Source: Lacticaseibacillus nasuensis JCM 17158 (GTDB lineage Bacteria > Bacillota > Bacilli > Lactobacillales > Lactobacillaceae). Taken from it: DNA of 64,000 nucleotides. The stretch is taken from NCBI RefSeq assembly GCF_001434705.1, contig NZ_AZDJ01000001.1:80112-144111 (forward strand), read 5' to 3'. Positions 1 through 9,116 of the stretch are shown here, one piece after another. Position numbers and translations under genes: made by a program. Within the stretch, counting starts at the first letter, position 1; each line of letters opens with the position of its first letter. The notes under the pieces were generated by a model. The model ran no database searches, was not told where the DNA came from, and saw nothing but the letters and a program-made list of their open reading frames with translations.

Positions 1-1
1 C

Positions 2-874
2 GAAGACGGGCTGCCCGATGCCGCCACGACGGCAAAACTCAAGGCGTTGTTTGCGCCGATCAACTTGCGCGATTATTCGCCCGAGGAGTTGCGCCAGGCC
101 TTGCAGCTCGTGTTGGTCAAAGCCATTACGGTTGATGGCATTCAGCCGAATCAGCAGGTCACGCCCGATGCGATGGCCAGCTTGGCTTCCTTCATGGTGA
201 CGACGTTCATGCCGCACTTTTCGCCCGCCGCCACCATCGTGGATCCCACTGCCGGCACGGGCAACCTGCTTTTTGCTGTGATGAATCAATTGCACACGGC
301 AACTGGCAGCAGCTTGCACGGGGTGGGCATCGACAATGACGAGCAGCTGCTTGGCGTGGCCAGCATGAGCGCGGCCTTACAAGGGCTTGACGTCGAGTTG
401 TTGCACCAAGACGCCTTGGCCAACCTACCGGTGACCGCGGCCACGCTGGTGGTTGCCGACTTGCCGGTCGGGTTTTATCCCGTTGACGAGCGGGCCAAGC
501 AGTTTGCCACTGCAGCCAAGTCGGGGCACTCGTATGCGCATCACCTGCTGATCGAGCAAAGCGTGCGGATGTTGGCCCCAGGCGGGCTCGGGCTGTTCTT
601 TGTGCCGAGCGACCTGTTCCAAACCGAAGAGGCGGCGGGGCTCACCGCGTGGCTGACGCAGGCGGCGCTATTTCAAGGCTTGCTGAATCTGCCGAAGGGC
701 TTTTTCACCAGCGCAACGGCGCAAAAGGCGTTGCTCGTGGTGCAAAAACCAGGTGGCAGCGCCAAGCAGGTCAAGCAGGTGTTGCTCGGCGAGTTCCCGG
801 ATCTCAACGACCGGGCGGCGTTTGCGCAGTTTGTGGACTCGGTTCACAGCTGGGCGGCGCAAAACCTGGCGTAA
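2..874 (+). CDS. Class I SAM-dependent methyltransferase, YtxK-like (5' end outside window)
   Basis: Likely an S-adenosylmethionine-dependent methyltransferase of the YtxK/N6-adenine-type group; its substrate is unknown. The AdoMet-binding loop reads DPTAGTGNLL and the catalytic-type motif is ADLPVGFYP, which in this family takes the place of the NPPY/F motif of DNA methylases. The reading frame is open back to base 2, so the first in-frame TTG (47) is not the true start and the gene begins before the window. In Lactobacillales and Bacillus this gene commonly lies between the comG competence operon and ackA, and ackA follows here after 33 bp, which supports the call. The protein is cytoplasmic, with no signal or membrane segment visible. 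Family assignment is firm; biological role is not. Confidence 0.85.
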   Translation, partial: EDGLPDAATTAKLKALFAPINLRDYSPEELRQALQLVLVKAITVDGIQPNQQVTPDAMASLASFMVTTFMPHFSPAATIVDPTAGTGNLLFAVMNQLHTATGSSLHGVGIDNDEQLLGVASMSAALQGLDVELLHQDALANLPVTAATLVVADLPVGFYPVDERAKQFATAAKSGHSYAHHLLIEQSVRMLAPGGLGLFFVPSDLFQTEEAAGLTAWLTQAALFQGLLNLPKGFFTSATAQKALLVVQKPGGSAKQVKQVLLGEFPDLNDRAAFAQFVDSVHSWAAQNLA

Positions 875-907
875 TCGCGATACGAATTCATTTTGAGGAG
901 ATGCACT

Positions 908-2098
908 ATGTCAAAAATTCTTGCAATCAATGCTGGTAGTTCAACGTTAAAGTGGAAGCTGTTCATCATGCCCGACGAAACCGTCGTGGCCTCTGGGATG
1001 GTTGACCGCATGGGGTTACCCAACTCGATTTTTAAGGTCAAGTATGGCGATGGGCAAAAATATCAGGTGGAACAAGACATTCCAACCGCCGATATGGCCG
1101 TCGATATGTTGCTGAAGGCCTTGTTGGACCTGAAAATCATTAGCGATTACCGCGAAATCGAAGGCGTCGGTCACCGCATCGTGGCCGGTGGCGAACGCTT
1201 CAAGGAATCCGAGCTACTGAATGCGGACTCGTTGAAGGAAGTCGAGGCGTTGGCCGAATACGCGCCGCTGCACAACCCCGCCGAAGCCAATGGCATCAAG
1301 GCGTTCATGAAGCTGTTGCCAGGCGTGCCGGAAGTCGGCGTGTTTGACACCTCCTTCCACACCACCATGCCGAAGATGAACTACCTGTATTCGATCAAGC
1401 CGGAATACTACGAGAAGTACGGCGCGCGCAAGTACGGGGCGCATGGCACGAGCCACCGCTACGTGTCGCACCGCGCCGCCGAGATTCTGGGCAAGGATTT
1501 GAAGGACCTGAAAATGGTCACGATGCACCTCGGCAGTGGGGTGTCCATCACCGCCGAAAAAGATGGCAAGTCCTTTGACACGTCGATGGGCTTCACCCCG
1601 CTGGCCGGCGTGACGATGAGTACCCGCTCCGGGGACATCGACCCGTCGCTGGTCGCCTTCTTGATGCAAAAGCTTAACCTGACGGATCCCGAGGACATGA
1701 TTCACATCCTCAACAACGAGTCCGGGTTAAAGGCAATTTCTGGGTTGTCCCCAGACATGCGTGAGTTGGAACAAACCCGCACGGAGCGGCCGGCGTCGCA
1801 GTTGGCCATCGACATTTTCACCAACCGCGTCGTAAAGTACGTCGCCGGCTACATCGCCGAAATGGGCGGCGTCGACGCGCTGGTGTTCACCGCCGGCATG
1901 GGCGAAGGCGACAAGGTTGAGCGCAAGCGCATCATCGACGGGCTCAGCGTCTTCGGCGCCAAAATCGACGACGAAGCCAATGACGTAATGGGCGAAGAGC
2001 GCATCATTTCTAGCGCCGACTCCAAGGTCAAGGTGCTGTTGGTGCCGACTAACGAAGAGTTGATGATTGCCCGCGATGTTGTGCGGTTGAGCAAGTAA
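908..2098 (+). CDS. ackA: Acetate kinase
   Basis: Converts acetyl phosphate and ADP to acetate and ATP, the last ATP-yielding step of the phosphotransacetylase-acetate kinase and phosphoketolase routes, in the cytoplasm. The 396-residue length is normal. Family signatures are visible: the N-terminal NAGSSTLKWKL, HGTSHRYVS in the middle, HLGSGVS, and the later FTAGMGEGD. The ATG at 908 is preferred because GAGGAG at 895-900 is 7 bp upstream; the in-frame ATA/AGG region further upstream has no ribosome site. A hairpin just after the stop probably ends or attenuates transcription before the small membrane gene downstream. Nothing looks unusual, and the symbol is secure. Confidence 0.97.
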   Translation: MSKILAINAGSSTLKWKLFIMPDETVVASGMVDRMGLPNSIFKVKYGDGQKYQVEQDIPTADMAVDMLLKALLDLKIISDYREIEGVGHRIVAGGERFKESELLNADSLKEVEALAEYAPLHNPAEANGIKAFMKLLPGVPEVGVFDTSFHTTMPKMNYLYSIKPEYYEKYGARKYGAHGTSHRYVSHRAAEILGKDLKDLKMVTMHLGSGVSITAEKDGKSFDTSMGFTPLAGVTMSTRSGDIDPSLVAFLMQKLNLTDPEDMIHILNNESGLKAISGLSPDMRELEQTRTERPASQLAIDIFTNRVVKYVAGYIAEMGGVDALVFTAGMGEGDKVERKRIIDGLSVFGAKIDDEANDVMGEERIISSADSKVKVLLVPTNEELMIARDVVRLSK

Positions 2099-2103
2099 AC
2101 TGG

Positions 2104-2128
2104 GGGGAAGGCAATGGCCTTCCCCTTT
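2104..2128 (+). terminator. Hairpin after ackA
   Basis: A perfect 9-bp stem (GGGGAAGGC / GCCTTCCCC) with a 4-nt loop follows the ackA stop and ends in only three T residues. It may be a partial terminator, because the next gene starts 18 bp further on. Confidence 0.6.
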
Positions 2129-2146
2129 GTCAACGAAAGGGTTGCT

Positions 2147-2602
2147 ATGAATCTATTGAGTTGGGGCTATATCGCCATCTTATTGATTGCCCTCGGCGTG
2201 TCGCTGTGGTTGCGTCACGCCATCGTCTTTGCCGCCAGGGTGCGGTGGGGCTGGCGGTTGTTTTACCTGATCGGCGCGGCGCTGGCCGGTGGGCTGACCT
2301 GGCTGACGTCGGGCAAGTTCACAGATCTGGTCAGCGGCGGCTTCATCGTGGGGATGTTTCTCGTGTTTGCCTTTTGGCCGCGCGGATTGACCAACGAAGC
2401 GCTGGTCAACGGGTTAGGGACATTGCGCGCGTATCGCGTCTTAACCGAGGTGCAACTGAGTGCCAACAATTCCGGCACCCTGGTGACGGCGAAGGTTGGG
2501 GCGGTGACCGTGGTGACGATGCGCCTGCGCGAAGCCCCGGCGCCTGTGGCCAAGTGGCTGAAGCAGCGCATGGATCCGCAACGGGTCATCATCACAAAAT
2601 GA
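2147..2602 (+). CDS. Hypothetical small membrane protein (151 aa)
   Basis: Function not recognised. The N-terminal half has two to three hydrophobic segments (about residues 5-25, 35-53 and 60-80). The C-terminal 70 residues look soluble, predicted beta-rich (TLVTAKVGAVTVVTMRLRE) and end with a basic stretch. The ATG at 2147 is chosen because GAAAGG lies 7 bp upstream; an in-frame ATG at 2114 lies inside the ackA hairpin and has no ribosome site. It lies directly behind ackA and could be read through from it. A strong terminator follows. Confidence 0.75.
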   Translation: MNLLSWGYIAILLIALGVSLWLRHAIVFAARVRWGWRLFYLIGAALAGGLTWLTSGKFTDLVSGGFIVGMFLVFAFWPRGLTNEALVNGLGTLRAYRVLTEVQLSANNSGTLVTAKVGAVTVVTMRLREAPAPVAKWLKQRMDPQRVIITK

Positions 2603-2615
2603 ATGATTTTCATGC

Positions 2616-2674
2616 AAACCGGGAGAACGGTGAAGCGAGCGCGTCAGCTCGCCGCTGCTCCCGGTTTGTTTTGT
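2616..2674 (+). terminator. Rho-independent terminator
   Basis: AAACCGGGAG and CTCCCGGTTT form a 10-bp outer stem around a GC-rich inner arm, followed by TTTGTTTTGTT. It separates the ackA unit from the permease. Confidence 0.75.
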
Positions 2675-2745
2675 TGTGCGGCAGGTGGCGTAACCAGCGA
2701 TAGACCGCGGGTTTGTGTATAATGGACCCATTACGGAGGTTATTT

Positions 2746-4098
2746 ATGGCTAAATCCGCCCAGCCCACCATGGCGCGCAGTTTGAAAAATCGACACATTC
2801 AATTGATGGCCATCGGTGGCACTATCGGCACCGGGCTATTTTTAGGCGCGGGGCAATCGATTCACCTCGCCGGCCCGTCGCTGCTGCTAGCGTATGCGAT
2901 TATGGGCGGCGTGTGCTTCTTCATCATGCGTGCGCTGGGTGAGTTGTTGGTGTCCGACGTCGACAAGCCGTCGTTCATCGACTTTATCAAGCAGTACCTC
3001 GGCAGCGACTGGGGCTTTGTCACCGGCTGGACCTATTGGATCTGCTGGTTGGCGATCGCCATGGCCGAGGTGACGGCCATTGGGGTGTATATCCACTACT
3101 GGCTGCCGGGGTTGCCGCAGTGGCTGCCAGGGTTAGTCGCGTTGGTGATTTTGCTGCTGATGAACCTGATCAGCGTCGGGGTCTTTGGCGAGACGGAGTT
3201 TTGGTTCGCGTTGATCAAGGTGGCGGCGATTTTGGCCTTGATTGCCGTGGGGATTTGGATGCTGATCATGCGCTACCCGACGCCGGCCGGGCACGCCAGC
3301 CTGCGCAACCTGGTGGCATACGGCGGCTTCTTCCCGCATGGCGCACGCGGGTTTTTCCTGTCGTTTCAAATGGTGACCTTCTCGTTTGCCGCCATTGAAA
3401 TGGTGGGGCTGACGGCGGGGGAGGCGAGCGATCCGGAAACCGTGATCCCCAAGGCCATCGATGAACTGCCGATGCGAATCATCTTGTTTTACATCGGCGC
3501 CTTGACCGTGATCATGGCGATTTATCCTTGGAACACGGTGCACGCTAACAGTAGTCCCTTCGTGCAGGTCTTCGCCAACCTGGGCATCGGCTACGCGGCC
3601 GACGTGGTGAACTTTGTGGTGATCACCGCCGCGGCCTCGTCCTGCAACTCCGCGCTATTTTCCACCGGCCGGTTGTTGTTCTCGCTGAGTCTGACCAGCA
3701 CGTCGCCGCGCGTGCGGCGGTTGGCCAAGCTCTCGCGGCGCCAGGTGCCGGCGCGGGCGACGCTGGTGTCGGCGTTAATCGTCGCCGGCGCGGTGGTGTT
3801 GAACCTCGTGTTGCCAAGCGCGGTGTTCACGCTGATTTCAAGCGTGGCGACGACGAGTTTTCTGTTTATTTGGAGCATGATCGTCTTGGCCCACCTGCGC
3901 TACCGCCGGGCGCATCCCGGTGGTGGGCGCTTCCCGGCGCCGTGGTTCCCCTGGGGTGACTATGTTGTGTTGGCATTTTTGGCCGCGGTGTTCGTGATCA
4001 TGTTGTTCACGACGACGACGGCCGTGTCCGCCGGGGTGGCCATCTTATGGGTGGTGGTGCTGTACGGCGCGCGCCGGTGGTGGCGCAAAACAAATTGA
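2746..4098 (+). CDS. APC-superfamily amino acid permease
   Basis: A proton-coupled amino acid transporter of the AAT family (relatives of CycA/AroP/YtnA) in the cytoplasmic membrane. The 450 residues contain about 12 hydrophobic segments. The TM1 signature of the family is present early (HIQLMAIGGTIGTGLFLGAG), as is the conserved FSFAAIEMVGLTAGEASDPE region near residue 220. Substrate cannot be read from sequence; the AAT family covers D-Ala/D-Ser/Gly, aromatic and basic amino acids. Start: ATG 2746 with GGAGGT at 2735-2740; the in-frame TTG/ATG sites further up lie in the promoter. A TATAAT box at 2718-2723 fits a leader of about 20 nt. It is flanked by terminators on both sides, so it is monocistronic. 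Confidence 0.9.
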   Translation: MAKSAQPTMARSLKNRHIQLMAIGGTIGTGLFLGAGQSIHLAGPSLLLAYAIMGGVCFFIMRALGELLVSDVDKPSFIDFIKQYLGSDWGFVTGWTYWICWLAIAMAEVTAIGVYIHYWLPGLPQWLPGLVALVILLLMNLISVGVFGETEFWFALIKVAAILALIAVGIWMLIMRYPTPAGHASLRNLVAYGGFFPHGARGFFLSFQMVTFSFAAIEMVGLTAGEASDPETVIPKAIDELPMRIILFYIGALTVIMAIYPWNTVHANSSPFVQVFANLGIGYAADVVNFVVITAAASSCNSALFSTGRLLFSLSLTSTSPRVRRLAKLSRRQVPARATLVSALIVAGAVVLNLVLPSAVFTLISSVATTSFLFIWSMIVLAHLRYRRAHPGGGRFPAPWFPWGDYVVLAFLAAVFVIMLFTTTTAVSAGVAILWVVVLYGARRWWRKTN

Positions 4099-4105
4099 TG
4101 AATTG

Positions 4106-4138
4106 GGTGGCTCGGCGCAAACGCCGAGCCACCTTTTT
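4106..4138 (+). terminator. Rho-independent terminator of permease gene
   Basis: A 12-bp perfect stem (GGTGGCTCGGCG / CGCCGAGCCACC), CAAA loop and TTTTT. Confidence 0.9.
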
Positions 4139-4288
4139 GCTTGCATCGGCGCCTGTCAAGTTGGTACGGTGGAGGCAGGAAGGGCCCCTGCGACTTCACA
4201 TAAAGTTTTGACCAAATGGGGCTAGTTTGTGCTTCATGTTAGATTGAGTTAACATAATATGTATACTTTACTGAAAAGGGGCGAGCGT

Positions 4289-7012
4289 TTGAATACTGTT
4301 TCTCTGAAAATTTTACCCGACGCCATCGCGGTGACGTTGCCGGCCGGCGCGACTGCCGATCAGCTGCGCATCACCGACGATCCCGACCAAAGCATCGGCG
4401 ATAACCTCGAAAATCTGCGGGTGCAGCTGGTCGGCATCGATTTTGCCGCCATCATTATTGAAAATCCCTTGAGCTATCCCTTTTCTGATACGGTTGTTGG
4501 CTTTCACGGCGGGCGGATCGACATCGGCTTAGCGTTGACCAACATGTTTAACGTGCCGGTGGTGGCCCAGCCGACGGTCAAGCGCATTGGCCTAGCCGAA
4601 GCCCTAAACGCCAAGCGCGAGCAGGCCAGCTGGCATCTCGATTATTACGGGCAGTACCAAGGCAAGCGCAACCGCGGCCAAGAGGCGATGCTCACCATCG
4701 GCAACGGTTTTTATGGCTTGCGCGGTGCGTATGTTGAGGCGCAAGCCGACGCGGATAATTATCCCGGCCTGTACGTCGCCGGCGTGTATAACCAAACCAC
4801 GACGACCATTAATGGCCGCGACGTGACCAACGAGGACCTGGTCAACCTGCCGAATGTGCAGGCGCTGACGGTGTCGATCGACCAAGGCAACCCGATTCGG
4901 ATTCGTCACCGCGACATCCACGATATTTATCGCAGCCTCGACCTGCGCACCGGCCGGCTGACGACGACCTTGATGCTGGCGCTGGCCACCGGGCACCAGC
5001 TGATGATCCAAACGCAAAAAGTCGCGGGCATGAACCACTGGCACCAGCTGGGGTTGCGCTATGCCATCACGCCGCTGAATTTTGCCGGCACGATTCAAAT
5101 CAGCGCGACAATTGACGGCGACGTGGTCAACGGCAACGTCGACCGCTATGCGCAATTCGACCAGCACCACGTGGCGGTGACCGGCATGGCCAGTGCCGGC
5201 GAGCGCGCGCTGTTAACCGGCCAAACCAAAACCAGTCACATCGAATTCGCCTTAGGCAGCAAACTCACGACCGGCGCCAAGGCCACGCCGGTGACCACTA
5301 CCACCGGCGCCAAGGCGATTCGCCAAAGCCTGACGCTCGACGTGCAGCCCGGTGAAACCTACACCGTGGACAAAACCGTGGCAATTTTTACCAGTCGTGA
5401 AACCAGCGGTGCGCTGGACACGGCGGTGTGGGAGGAACTGGCTGGTGCCGACTTCGACCATATTACCGCCGACAGCGCGGCGTATTACCGCCACCTGTGG
5501 CAAACCAGCGACATCACCGTCGACGGCGACTTGATCAGCCAAAAGCTGTTGCGGGTCAACGCGTTTCACCTGGCCGTGGCGGGTGGGGCGCTGGCCAGCG
5601 GGCAACTGGACGCCTCGGTTGGCGCCCGCGGGTTGCACGGCGAGGCTTACCGTGGCCACGTGTTTTGGGACGAGCTCTTCGTGATGCCGGCGTATATCGA
5701 CCAGTCGCCTGAGATTGCCAAGCAAATGCTGCTGTATCGCTACCGGCGCCTGCCGGCTGCGCGGGAGGCGGCCAAGGCGGCGGGCAACGCCGGGGCAATG
5801 TTTCCCTGGCAATCCGCCAGCCGCGGCGACGAGCAGGCGCAAAGCCTGCACCTCAATCCCTTGACCAACCAGTGGGACCCGGATTACTCGCGGCGCCAGC
5901 GCCACGTCAGCCTGGCGATTGCCTATAACGTGTGGCTGTACTGGCACACTACCGGCGATGACGCATTCATGCGCGACAACGGCTTGGAAATGCTGCTGAG
6001 CATTGGCAAGTTTTGGTTGAGCAAGGCCGAGCTTGATCCGCAAACCAAGCAGTATCACATCAGCGGCGTGATGGGGCCCGATGAATTCCACGAAGGCTAT
6101 CCCAACGCCAAAACGGCGGGGCTCACCGATAATACCTACACGAATCTATTGGTGGCGTGGCTGCTCGGCACCCTGCAGCAATTGCAGGCCCCGTTTGCGA
6201 AGAACTGGGCCCAAGCCGCGCAAGCCAGCGACTGGCAAGCCGCCGACACCAAGCTGGCCAAGGCAGTTCAGCAGCACCTGGCGATTCCCGTCAACCGCGA
6301 TGGCATTCTCGGCCAGTTCGCCGGTTACTTTAAGTTGCCGACGCTGGATTTTGACGCGTATCGCAAACAATATGGCGACATCTCGCGGCTGGATCGGATC
6401 TTAAAGGCGGCGGGCAAGACGCCGGATGCCTATCAGGTGGCCAAACAGGCCGATACCTTGATGGCCTGGTACCTGTTGCCGCAAGCCACAATGCAGCACC
6501 TGCTGAAGGGCCTCGGGGTGAAGTTGCCACCGGATTATTTTGCCCAGAACCTGCAGTTTTACCTCGACCGCACCACGCACGGGTCGACGCTGTCGCGAAT
6601 CGTCTACGCGGCCTTGACCTTAATGGCCGGGCGCAGCGACCAATCCTGGCAGTTTTACCACCAGGCGCTGTTCTCGGATTACTGGGACATTCAAGGCGGC
6701 ACCACCGCTGAAGGGATTCACCTCGGGGTGATGGGCGCGACCTTGAACGTGGCCACGCAGGTGTATGGCGGCGCCGACCTGCGCGGCCCGCAGCCGACAA
6801 TCACGCCGCACCTGCCGGATCACTGGACCAAGTTAAGTTTTTCGCTGCGGTGGCACGGTACCGTGCTACGCGTCACGGAAACAGCCGCCACCATCACGGT
6901 GCAGGCCGATCACGACTTGACGCTGCAGGTGCTCGGCCGGTCGTTATCGTTGACGGCTAACCAGGCGCAGACGGTGACAATGGGAAAGGATGAGGAACAT
7001 GAGTCGCTTTGA
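4289..7012 (+). CDS. Glycoside hydrolase family 65 disaccharide phosphorylase with extra N-terminal region
   Basis: GH65 enzymes cleave alpha-linked glucosides (maltose, trehalose, kojibiose, nigerose or their 6-phosphates) with inorganic phosphate to give beta-glucose 1-phosphate. The catalytic general acid is the Glu of VMGPDEFHEGYPN, and the phosphate-binding loop is THGSTLSR near the C-terminal third. The GH65 beta-sandwich starts around residue 115 (GNGFYGLRGAY). The preceding 110 or so residues are additional to the usual 750-790-residue enzyme and I do not recognise them. The TTG at 4289 is preferred (AAAAGGGG 7 bp upstream) over ATG 4259, which lacks a ribosome site and overlaps a possible -10. 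The overlapping pgmB downstream, converting beta-G1P to G6P, supports a phosphorylase rather than a hydrolase. Substrate is undetermined. Confidence 0.88.
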   Translation: MNTVSLKILPDAIAVTLPAGATADQLRITDDPDQSIGDNLENLRVQLVGIDFAAIIIENPLSYPFSDTVVGFHGGRIDIGLALTNMFNVPVVAQPTVKRIGLAEALNAKREQASWHLDYYGQYQGKRNRGQEAMLTIGNGFYGLRGAYVEAQADADNYPGLYVAGVYNQTTTTINGRDVTNEDLVNLPNVQALTVSIDQGNPIRIRHRDIHDIYRSLDLRTGRLTTTLMLALATGHQLMIQTQKVAGMNHWHQLGLRYAITPLNFAGTIQISATIDGDVVNGNVDRYAQFDQHHVAVTGMASAGERALLTGQTKTSHIEFALGSKLTTGAKATPVTTTTGAKAIRQSLTLDVQPGETYTVDKTVAIFTSRETSGALDTAVWEELAGADFDHITADSAAYYRHLWQTSDITVDGDLISQKLLRVNAFHLAVAGGALASGQLDASVGARGLHGEAYRGHVFWDELFVMPAYIDQSPEIAKQMLLYRYRRLPAAREAAKAAGNAGAMFPWQSASRGDEQAQSLHLNPLTNQWDPDYSRRQRHVSLAIAYNVWLYWHTTGDDAFMRDNGLEMLLSIGKFWLSKAELDPQTKQYHISGVMGPDEFHEGYPNAKTAGLTDNTYTNLLVAWLLGTLQQLQAPFAKNWAQAAQASDWQAADTKLAKAVQQHLAIPVNRDGILGQFAGYFKLPTLDFDAYRKQYGDISRLDRILKAAGKTPDAYQVAKQADTLMAWYLLPQATMQHLLKGLGVKLPPDYFAQNLQFYLDRTTHGSTLSRIVYAALTLMAGRSDQSWQFYHQALFSDYWDIQGGTTAEGIHLGVMGATLNVATQVYGGADLRGPQPTITPHLPDHWTKLSFSLRWHGTVLRVTETAATITVQADHDLTLQVLGRSLSLTANQAQTVTMGKDEEHESL

Positions 7013-7685
7013 ACAGTTACAAGGCGCACTATTTGATTTAGACGGGGTGATCACGGACACCGCGCGGCTGCACGCGAAGGCGTGGCAAGCCGTAGCGACC
7101 CAGGTCGGCGCCGACTGGACGCCGGCGCTGGCCGATTCCCTGAAGGGCATCGACCGCATGAGCAGCCTCGAGCTGATCCTGCGCGCAGCCGGCAAGCAAG
7201 ACGCATATAGCGCGACGGAAAAACAGGCGCTGGCCACGGCGAAAAACGAGCGTTACTTGGCGCTGGTCGACACGCTGACGCCTGCGGATATCTTACCGGG
7301 CATCGAGGCGTTTGTCGGCGAGTTGAAGAATCACGGCTTCCGGATTGCCTTGGCGTCGGCGTCGAAAAATGCGCCGAAAGTGCTCGCTCGGCTCGGCCTG
7401 GCCGCAGACTTTCCGCACATCGTCGACCCCGCCACGCTTCAACACGGCAAGCCGGATCCGGAAATCTTCGAGCGGGCCGCCGCCAGCATTCAGCTACCGG
7501 CTACTGCCTGCTTCGGTGTGGAAGACGCCGCGGCTGGTGTGACAGCGATTCGCCGGTCGGGGGCGCTGGCGGTGGGCATTGGCGACCCGGCGGTGTTGCG
7601 CGATGCGGATCTGGTTTTCGCCAACACCGGTGACTTGACGCTTTCGGCGCTGCAACAACGATTGGCGGGTGACGCCCATGCCTAA
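6999..7685 (+). CDS. pgmB: Beta-phosphoglucomutase
   Basis: Isomerises beta-glucose 1-phosphate to glucose 6-phosphate, feeding phosphorolysis products into glycolysis. HAD-superfamily motifs are in order: the nucleophile and acid in LFDLDGVITDTARLH, motif II in ALASASKN, motif III Lys in GKPDPEIF, and motif IV in FGVEDAAAGV. The 228-residue length is normal. The ATG at 6999 has AAGGA 9 bp upstream and overlaps the GH65 stop by 14 bp, so translation is likely coupled. The GH65-pgmB pair is a standard maltose/trehalose phosphorolysis module. Confidence 0.94.
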   Translation: MSRFEQLQGALFDLDGVITDTARLHAKAWQAVATQVGADWTPALADSLKGIDRMSSLELILRAAGKQDAYSATEKQALATAKNERYLALVDTLTPADILPGIEAFVGELKNHGFRIALASASKNAPKVLARLGLAADFPHIVDPATLQHGKPDPEIFERAAASIQLPATACFGVEDAAAGVTAIRRSGALAVGIGDPAVLRDADLVFANTGDLTLSALQQRLAGDAHA

Positions 7686-8448
7686 TGCCGTCGTGTTCTT
7701 TGATTTGGATGGCACGCTGTTGGCCGACGACAAGTCGCTGTTGCCGAGCACGCTGGCGGCGATGACCAGCCTGCGCCAGCACGATATTTTGCCGGTGGTG
7801 GCCACGGGACGCAACTTGTTTGAGATTCAGTATGTGCTCGACGCCACGCAAATCGACTCGATTGTCTCCGCCAACGGTTCCTACGTGCAACTCAATGGCC
7901 AGCCGATTGCGACGGAGACGATTCCGCCGGCGGTGATCACGCGGTTCAACGTGTTTGCCGCCAAATTCGGCGACCCGGTGGGCTGGTACACGCACCAGGG
8001 CTTTGCCTTGAGCGCGGCGAGTACGGACACCAAGGAAAACTACGCGCTGTTGCGGCTAGCGGCGCGCGTCGACCGCACCTGGTGGCAGGCTCGCGACATT
8101 AATTTTATGTTTGTCTTTGACCGAGGGCGAGACGCTGAGTTTCAGGCCGCCTTTGCCGGCGAGCTCGACTTGGTACGCAACAACATTCGCGGTTTAGATG
8201 TGATGAATCACGGCGTCAGCAAACGTACTGGCATCATGACGCTGCTGGCCCAGGCTGGCTTGGCGCATTTGCCGACTTATGGCTTTGGCGATGCAGCAAA
8301 TGATTTGCCGATGCTGCAACTGGTTGATCACCCGGTGGTCATGGCCAATGGGGAGCCGGCGGCCAAGGCGCTGGCGGAGTTTATCACCACCAGCAACACG
8401 GCCGATGGCATCGCCAATGGGTTGCGGCATTACGGGCTGATTGACTGA
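7678..8448 (+). CDS. Cof-type HAD-IIB family phosphatase
   Basis: A cytoplasmic sugar-phosphate phosphatase of the Cof/YidA group. Motif I is VVFFDLDGTLL at the N-terminus; motif II sits in PVVATGRN; the C-terminal motif IV is YGFGDAANDLPML. 256 residues from the ATG at 7678, which overlaps the pgmB stop by 8 bp; the GTG at 7669 is a less likely alternative. As the third gene of the GH65-pgmB operon it may act on hexose phosphates that accumulate when phosphorolysis outruns glycolysis, but that is inference. The following 670 bp hold no gene. Confidence 0.88.
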   Translation: MPNAVVFFDLDGTLLADDKSLLPSTLAAMTSLRQHDILPVVATGRNLFEIQYVLDATQIDSIVSANGSYVQLNGQPIATETIPPAVITRFNVFAAKFGDPVGWYTHQGFALSAASTDTKENYALLRLAARVDRTWWQARDINFMFVFDRGRDAEFQAAFAGELDLVRNNIRGLDVMNHGVSKRTGIMTLLAQAGLAHLPTYGFGDAANDLPMLQLVDHPVVMANGEPAAKALAEFITTSNTADGIANGLRHYGLID

Positions 8449-8470
8449 CGGCAAGTTGAATTTGCGTGAG

Positions 8471-9051
8471 TGTGACGCGCGACGCGTCGGATGAGGTGTC
8501 GCGCGTTTTTGGTTGGCGTGGACGGTTGGGCCGCGGTGAGGGAATGTGACGCGTGAGGCGTCACATCGAAGCGTCGTGGCGGTCACAGTCGACAGCAAAC
8601 GCTCGTTGGAAAGTGGCGATGATTCGATTGACCAGTTCATCTGACGCGTGACGCGTCGGATTGGGTGCCGGCTGTGAGTTGCTGGGGTCGATGGGGGAAG
8701 AATCCGGTCTAACAAAATGCGCGTGATAGGTGAGTGTGACGCGTCGTGCGTCACACCGAAGCGGGATGGCGGTCACGGTCGACAGTAAACGCTCGCTGTG
8801 AACTGGCGATGATTCGATTGACCAGTTCATCTGACGCATGATGCGTCGGATTGGGTGCCGGCTGCGAGTTGCTGGGGTCGATGGGGGAAGAATCCGGTCT
8901 AACAGAGTGCGCGTGATAGGTTAGTGTGACGCGTCGTGCGTCGAATCGAGCAGAAACTGGCGATTTGTCACCGGCTGGTGTGCCCAACTTGATGAATGAC
9001 ACCGTAAAGCATTTTGGTTACGACCAAGTCTGACGCGTCACGCGTCAGACT
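8471..9051. repeat. Non-coding block: 190-bp tandem repeat with GACGCGT palindromes
   Basis: About 670 bp between the Cof-type gene and the ACT-domain gene contain no supportable gene. Two copies of a 190-bp unit are arranged head to tail (equivalent points at 8545, 8735 and 8925; about 90% alike by eye), with the start of a third. Each unit carries two copies of a short inverted repeat, TGACGCGTnnnGCGTCA in varied forms. Palindromes sit near 8471-8490, 8545-8565, 8641-8659, 8734-8755, 8831-8849, 8924-8944, 9027-9051 and 9079-9103. Minus-strand open frames across the repeats lack ribosome sites and are probably incidental. Confidence 0.85.
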
Positions 9052-9070
9052 CAACCGACCCAACAATCGC

Positions 9071-9103
9071 ATCAAAAAAGTCCGACGCGTGATGCGTCAG
9101 ACT
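9071..9103 (-). terminator. Terminator of ACT-domain gene built from the GACGCGT palindrome
   Basis: Read on the minus strand, a near-perfect hairpin (core GACGCAT/GCGTC) ends in six T residues 14 bp beyond the stop of the ACT gene. It belongs to the palindrome family seen in the adjacent repeat block. Confidence 0.8.
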
Positions 9104-9116
9104 TTGGTTGAGCCAA

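Noticed and set aside
4259..4288. ATG at 4259 as the GH65 start
   Set aside because: No ribosome site in front and it overlaps a likely -10 (CATAAT); TTG 4289 has AAAAGGGG at good distance.
8194..9002. Minus-strand open frames through the 190-bp repeats
   Set aside because: No ribosome sites, and they overlap the Cof-type gene. The frame stays open because the unit length is in practice free of stops in that frame, not from visible coding selection.
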